A DNA stretch of 64,000 nucleotides from contig NZ_JACNMU010000008.1 in NCBI RefSeq assembly GCF_014901205.1, positions 186,001-250,000 of the forward strand, given 5' to 3'. The notes beneath the pieces were generated by a model that was not told where the DNA came from, made no database searches, and saw only the letters and a program-made list of their open reading frames with translations. Made by a program: the position numbers and the translations under genes. Positions 60,396 to 64,000 of this stretch are shown here, piece after piece. Every line of letters starts with the position of its first letter. Position 1 is the stretch's first letter. The stretch is from Meridianimarinicoccus sp. MJW13. GTDB taxonomy: Bacteria; Pseudomonadota; Alphaproteobacteria; Rhodobacterales; Rhodobacteraceae.

Positions 60396-60766
60396 CCAAG
60401 GAAAGCGCCATGATCGAGCGGACACACACAAACGCCCGGATGAGCCGGATCGTGAAACACAACGGCGTCGTCTACCTCTGCGGACAGGTCGGCAGCGGCG
60501 CGACAGTGGCCGAGCAGACCCGCGACTGCCTGTCCCGCGTGGACGCCCTGCTGGACGAGGCCGGATCGTCCAGAGAGAATACCCTGCAAGCCATCGTGTG
60601 GCTGGCCCACATGAACGATTTCGACGCGATGAACGAGGTCTGGGACGCCTGGGTGCCTGCCGGACACGCACCGGCGCGGGCCTGCGGCGAGGCGCGGCTG
60701 GCGGGTTCGGACCTGCTGGTCGAGATCATCGTCACTGCGGCAATTTCACAAGGAGACACGGCATGA
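60392..60766 (+). CDS. RidA-family reactive enamine/imine deaminase
   Basis: Small trimeric-type protein of 124 aa (ATG 60392 overlapping the permease stop; an ATG at 60410 is in frame). RidA pattern: [54 protein letters not shown] with the arginine-containing GEARL segment. RidA proteins hydrolyse 2-imino acids and enamines that leak from amine-oxidising and PLP enzymes. In this operon it probably quenches imines produced by the flavin oxidase or ornithine cyclodeaminase. Confidence 0.88.
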   Translation: MTKESAMIERTHTNARMSRIVKHNGVVYLCGQVGSGATVAEQTRDCLSRVDALLDEAGSSRENTLQAIVWLAHMNDFDAMNEVWDAWVPAGHAPARACGEARLAGSDLLVEIIVTAAISQGDTA

Positions 60767-61689
60767 GCGCGCAGAAATGCATTCTGATCGGGGCTGGTAT
60801 GGATTGCGGCAAGCGCCGCCGCGGCTGCATCATGGGTCCCGACGCCTATCGCACCGCAGGGCTGGCCGAGACGCTTGGCGCGTTGGGCTGGCAGACGGAA
60901 GATCGTGGCAACCTGCCCGGCCCGACATGGGTGGCCGATGCCCCGCCGGGCGAGGTGCATGCACTTGACGAGTCGATCGCCTGGACCCAGATTTTGGCCG
61001 ATGCCGCAGAGTCGGCCATGGACCAGGGATTTCCGATTTTCATGGGTGGCGATCACGCGCTGTCGCTGGGCACGGTCTCGGGCGTCGCGGCCCATGCCGC
61101 GCGAAACGACCGCCCGCTTTTCGTGCTTTGGCTGGATGCGCACCCCGATATCAACACGCCAAAGACCACCGCGTCGGGCAATCTTCACGGTACGCCGATC
61201 GCCTATGTCACCGGCCAGGACGGGTTTGACGGATTTCCCGCGCTGGCCGCACAGGTGCCGCCCGCAAACGTCTGCTTCATCGGTCTGCGCTCGGTCGATG
61301 CGCCGGAACGCGAATTCATCACACGATCCGGCATGACCGCCATCGACATGCGCCAGATCGACGAACGCGGCATCGCCGCCCCGCTGGCCGCGTTCCTCGC
61401 CAAGGTCAGGGCGGCGGGCGGCGTGCTGCATGTGTCGCTTGATGTCGACTTTCTTGAACCGGCCATCGCGCCGGCGGTCGGCACGACCGTACCCGGCGGG
61501 GCCACATTCCGTGAGGCGCATCTCGTCATGGAGATGCTGCATGATAGCGGCCTCGTGACCTCGCTCGACCTGGTCGAACTGAACCCCTTCCTCGACGACC
61601 GGGGCCGCACCGCCTCGCTCATGGTCGACCTCACCGCGTCGCTCTTCGGGCGTAGCGTGTTCGACCGCCCAACCCATAGCCATTCGTGA
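60763..61689 (+). CDS. arcA-like arginase: Arginase (ureohydrolase family)
   Basis: Binuclear manganese enzyme of 308 aa hydrolysing arginine to ornithine and urea. All metal motifs are present: [18 protein letters not shown] and [13 protein letters not shown]. The N-terminal [20 protein letters not shown] and the C-terminal [18 protein letters not shown] match arginases rather than agmatinases. Start ATG 60763 has AAGGAGA and overlaps the RidA stop. With ornithine cyclodeaminase it turns opine-derived arginine into proline, as in agrobacterial catabolic operons. Confidence 0.9.
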   Translation: MSAQKCILIGAGMDCGKRRRGCIMGPDAYRTAGLAETLGALGWQTEDRGNLPGPTWVADAPPGEVHALDESIAWTQILADAAESAMDQGFPIFMGGDHALSLGTVSGVAAHAARNDRPLFVLWLDAHPDINTPKTTASGNLHGTPIAYVTGQDGFDGFPALAAQVPPANVCFIGLRSVDAPEREFITRSGMTAIDMRQIDERGIAAPLAAFLAKVRAAGGVLHVSLDVDFLEPAIAPAVGTTVPGGATFREAHLVMEMLHDSGLVTSLDLVELNPFLDDRGRTASLMVDLTASLFGRSVFDRPTHSHS

Positions 61690-61697
61690 GAACGCCC

Positions 61698-62768
61698 ATG
61701 TCCGCACCCTCCAACGCCCCAGCTGCCTCTGACCTTGCCTATATCCGGTTCGTCAGCGTCGAGAACATGATGAAACTCGTCCACAGCATTGGTGTCGAAA
61801 CCATGCTGAAGGATCTCGCCCGTTACATCGAGGACGACTTCCGCCGCTGGGAAAAATTCGACAAGACCCCGCGCGTCGCCAGCCATTCGACCGAGGGCGT
61901 GATCGAACTGATGCCGACCTCGGATGGAGAGGACTACGGGTTCAAATACGTCAATGGCCACCCCAAGAACACGAAAGAGGGTCTACAGACCGTGACGGCC
62001 TTTGGCCTTCTGGCACGGGTCAGTACCGGCTACCCGGAACTGCTGACCGAGATGACATTGCTGACCGCGCTGCGCACGGCGGCGACCTCGGCGATGGTGG
62101 CCAGCCATCTTGCCCCGAAGGGCAGCAAGGTCATGGCGATGATCGGCAATGGCGCGCAATCAGAGTTTCAGGCAACCGCGATGCGCGCGCTCTGCGGCAT
62201 CGACACGCTCAGGCTCTACGACATCGACCGGGCAGCAACCGACAAGGTGGTGCGCAATCTGACCGGGAAGGGCTTTGAGCTGGTGCCCTGCGCCACGCCC
62301 GAAGAGGCTATCCAGGGCGCGCAGATCATCACCACCTGCACCGCCGACAAGCAGTATGCCACGATCCTGACCGACAACATGGTGGGCGCAGGCCAGCACA
62401 TCAACGCGATCGGCGGCGATTGCCCGGGCAAGACCGAGTTGCACAAGGATATCCTGGCCCGTTCGGACGTGTTCGTGGAATACCCACCCCAGACGCGGAT
62501 CGAGGGCGAAATCCAGCAAATGCCGGAAGATTTTCCCGTTACCGAGATGTGGCAAGTCATCACCGGCGCGGTTCCCGGACGCACGAATGATCGCCAGATC
62601 ACGCTGTTCGACGGCGTCGGCTTTGCGATCGAGGACTTCAGCGCGTTGCGCTATCTGCGTGACAAACTGAGGGACCATCCGTTCTACCAGGAACTCGACA
62701 TCATCGCCGATCCCGACGACCCGCGCGACCTGTTCGGAATGCTGGAGCGTGCCGTGCCAAACGGGTGA
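61698..62768 (+). CDS. ocd: Ornithine cyclodeaminase
   Basis: NAD-dependent enzyme of 356 aa converting L-ornithine to L-proline and ammonia, in the mu-crystallin/OCD family. Family segments: MMKLVHSIGVETMLKDLARY, FDKTPRVASHSTEGVIELMP, FKYVNGHPKNTKEGLQT (substrate lysine), MIGNGAQSEFQATAM (NAD motif) and NAIGGDCPGKTELHKDIL. The length matches agrobacterial Ocd. ATG 61698 follows GAGAAC; a GTG at 61686 overlapping the arginase stop is the alternative. Last gene of the operon; no terminator is visible after it. Confidence 0.93.
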   Translation: MSAPSNAPAASDLAYIRFVSVENMMKLVHSIGVETMLKDLARYIEDDFRRWEKFDKTPRVASHSTEGVIELMPTSDGEDYGFKYVNGHPKNTKEGLQTVTAFGLLARVSTGYPELLTEMTLLTALRTAATSAMVASHLAPKGSKVMAMIGNGAQSEFQATAMRALCGIDTLRLYDIDRAATDKVVRNLTGKGFELVPCATPEEAIQGAQIITTCTADKQYATILTDNMVGAGQHINAIGGDCPGKTELHKDILARSDVFVEYPPQTRIEGEIQQMPEDFPVTEMWQVITGAVPGRTNDRQITLFDGVGFAIEDFSALRYLRDKLRDHPFYQELDIIADPDDPRDLFGMLERAVPNG

Positions 62769-63244
62769 TCGACAACATTGCCAGCGAAGAATTGCGGACT
62801 GCATCAAAGGCGCGGCACGGGCCGTGAAGGACGATACGACGTGTGCTGTCGGCGGGACTGATGATGCGCAAGGACCGGCGGCACGACCTGATCAGAAACT
62901 TCGCGGCCTTCGACGCGGGCATCAAGAAAATCCCCCGTCAACACCGGGTCGTCGGCTGAAGCTGGCACAGAAGCAACTTGCGCAGCGCGAGGCGGCGTCG
63001 TCTGACATATTCAGGTGTCCGGCAAGAGCATCCTGACGGCACTGTTGGCCAAGTGGTTCCGCGCGCGCGTTGGATGGGCGCGTGCGGGTCATCACCGACC
63101 GCGACGCGTTCAACAGGCAGATCAAGCGCGTGATGCGGTACGCCGGCGTGGTCAGCGCCGATGCGTCATCGCCTCGGCTGACCCGTCGCGACAAGTTCGT
63201 GAGACGACTGGGCGTGCCGAGGCCCTGGGCAGATCTGCGCTGAT
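62769..63244. other. Gene-poor, apparently decayed stretch after the opine operon
   Basis: No intact gene. Short open frames change often, for example VLSAGLMMRKDRRHDLIRNF (around 62843) and DGRVRVITDRDAFNRQIKRV (63073 onward). Neither has a start signal or a family I recognise. Together with the dehydrogenase fragments just downstream this looks like decayed coding sequence. Confidence 0.45.
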
Positions 63245-63304
63245 CTGGGTGAGGCCCACCGCCACATGGAAACGGGGCGCAAACGCGGGAACGTGGTCGT
63301 TGTG
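63245..63304 (+). pseudogene. Possible C-terminal fragment of a medium-chain dehydrogenase / quinone oxidoreductase
   Basis: The frame reads LGEAHRHMETGRKRGNVVVV, matching the usual ending of zinc alcohol dehydrogenase or quinone oxidoreductase proteins (EAHRxMExGxxxGKxVL). The upstream part of such a gene is not present in frame, and the natural stop is lost. Only a short match, so identification is tentative. Confidence 0.35.
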
Positions 63305-63332
63305 TGTCGTGTAAACGCATTGAAGAGCAAGG

Positions 63333-63428
63333 ACATGTCAATAAACCGTTTGAATGCAAAGACCTGTATCGTCACCGGCGCGGGCCGTGGCATCAGAGCA
63401 GCCATTGCACGCGCCTTCCCAAGGGCCT
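63333..63428 (+). pseudogene. N-terminal fragment of a short-chain dehydrogenase (SDR)
   Basis: A 31-codon frame reads MSINRLNAKTCIVTGAGRGI, then RAAIARAFPRA and TGA. This is the SDR cofactor segment TGxxxGIG, but the last glycine is replaced by arginine (GRGIRAA) and the protein stops after the first helix. It is a broken gene start directly behind the dehydrogenase fragment. Confidence 0.6.
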
Positions 63429-63552
63429 GACGATCCTTGCCGTGACGGCTTTCTGCGTTCGGTTGCTGCTTCAGCGTCGCGCTGGCCAAGGTGGTGCTTC
63501 GGCGGGATCGGGTGTTTCACAGCCCTGGGAGCGAAAGGGTCAACGGCCGCGC

Positions 63553-64000
63553 CTATGTCGCCTGCCCGGCCGCAAGCCAGCCAAGGATTGCCCCCGTGGT
63601 TTCTTCGGGCTTCTCTTGCTGGATCCAGTGGCCGCAGTCGAGGGTGCGCACCTCTACGTTCGGGACAAAATCCGAGAGGGAATCGGAGGGCGGGATCATG
63701 TCCTGCGTCCCGTGGATCATGAGTGATGGCTGGCGGACAATGGGGTCCACATCCTCCAGAATGTGCCAATTGCGATCCATGTTCCTGTACCAGTTGATGC
63801 TTGCCGTAAATCCGGTTGCCTCGAAGGACGCGATAAAGACAGCGAGATCAGCCTCGGTCATAACGGGGTCACCCAGGGGGGCCGTGGCCATGGCCAGGTT
63901 GATCATCATCATGCCGGGCTCGACCGTTGCGGCCGGCAGGTTCTTGCGGAACAAATTGCGCAGGAACCGCCCGGTGTTCTCATCCAGAACGGCATCCGCC
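63553..64000 (-). CDS. Alpha/beta hydrolase (epoxide hydrolase-like), partial at right edge
   Basis: C-terminal 148 codons of a hydrolase whose start lies beyond the window (the frame is open to the last base, reading ADAVLDENTGRFLRNLFRKN). Visible are the cap-domain segment FEATGFTASINWYRNMDRNW with the tyrosine typical of epoxide hydrolases, the acid region PSLMIHGTQDMIPP, and the catalytic histidine in TLDCGHWIQQEKPEE. The nucleophile aspartate would be off-window. It converges with the SDR fragment. Confidence 0.85.
   Translation of the reverse strand, partial: ADAVLDENTGRFLRNLFRKNLPAATVEPGMMMINLAMATAPLGDPVMTEADLAVFIASFEATGFTASINWYRNMDRNWHILEDVDPIVRQPSLMIHGTQDMIPPSDSLSDFVPNVEVRTLDCGHWIQQEKPEETTGAILGWLAAGQAT

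Overview
The window reads as a GC-rich chromosome segment of a marine alphaproteobacterium, most likely Rhodobacterales (Roseobacter group). This is inferred from gene content: two TRAP transporters, a Tor-type TMAO reductase system, glutathione-dependent formaldehyde oxidation, a one-piece PutA and sulfated-sugar genes, mostly in operons with 4-bp ATGA/GTGA overlaps. No rRNA, tRNA, CRISPR array or intact transposon was seen. Both edges cut genes: an ABC ATPase on the left and an alpha/beta hydrolase on the right.

Layout. 1-10.1 kb (+): ABC sugar importer, sulfatase, EbgR-like LacI regulator, GH2 beta-galactosidase-type enzyme and aldehyde dehydrogenase, probably for an imported sulfated galacto-oligosaccharide. 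10.1-19.8 kb: TMAO respiration (torT, torS, torR, torA) with moeA and a DUF2478 gene. TorA carries a C-terminal CxxCH cytochrome c domain, and no separate torC or torD is present. 20-22.7 kb (-): formaldehyde detoxification (class III ADH, S-formylglutathione hydrolase) with a GreB-like factor. 22.7-29.9 kb: LysR regulator, bestrophin-like channel, L,D-transpeptidase, M15-type peptidase and a run of small secreted or lipoprotein genes, two sharing a duplicated domain.

30-37.5 kb: hexuronate/aldonate catabolism (uxuB, uxuA, GntR regulator, TRAP transporter, polyol/aldonate dehydrogenase). 37.7-45.8 kb: putA, a nitrilase-superfamily hydrolase and a second TRAP transporter of unknown substrate. 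45.9-49 kb: a 31-aa membrane protein, an IS3-family remnant and a divergent DUF1254/DUF1214 pair. 49-53.3 kb: a cyclic-nucleotide cluster of two membrane-anchored cNMP-binding proteins and a CHASE4-like/HAMP class III cyclase predicted to make cAMP.

53.5-62.8 kb: an opine-type operon (LysR, three-subunit flavin/Fe-S opine oxidase, polar amino acid ABC importer, RidA, arginase, ornithine cyclodeaminase). Its predicted flow is opine to arginine to ornithine to proline, and PutA at 37.7 kb could finish the route to glutamate. 62.8-63.5 kb holds degraded dehydrogenase fragments before the partial hydrolase.

A recurring architecture is that all four transporter binding-protein genes are followed by a long perfect GC-rich hairpin before the permease genes. 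Assignments rest on motif recognition and context only; no database search was run.
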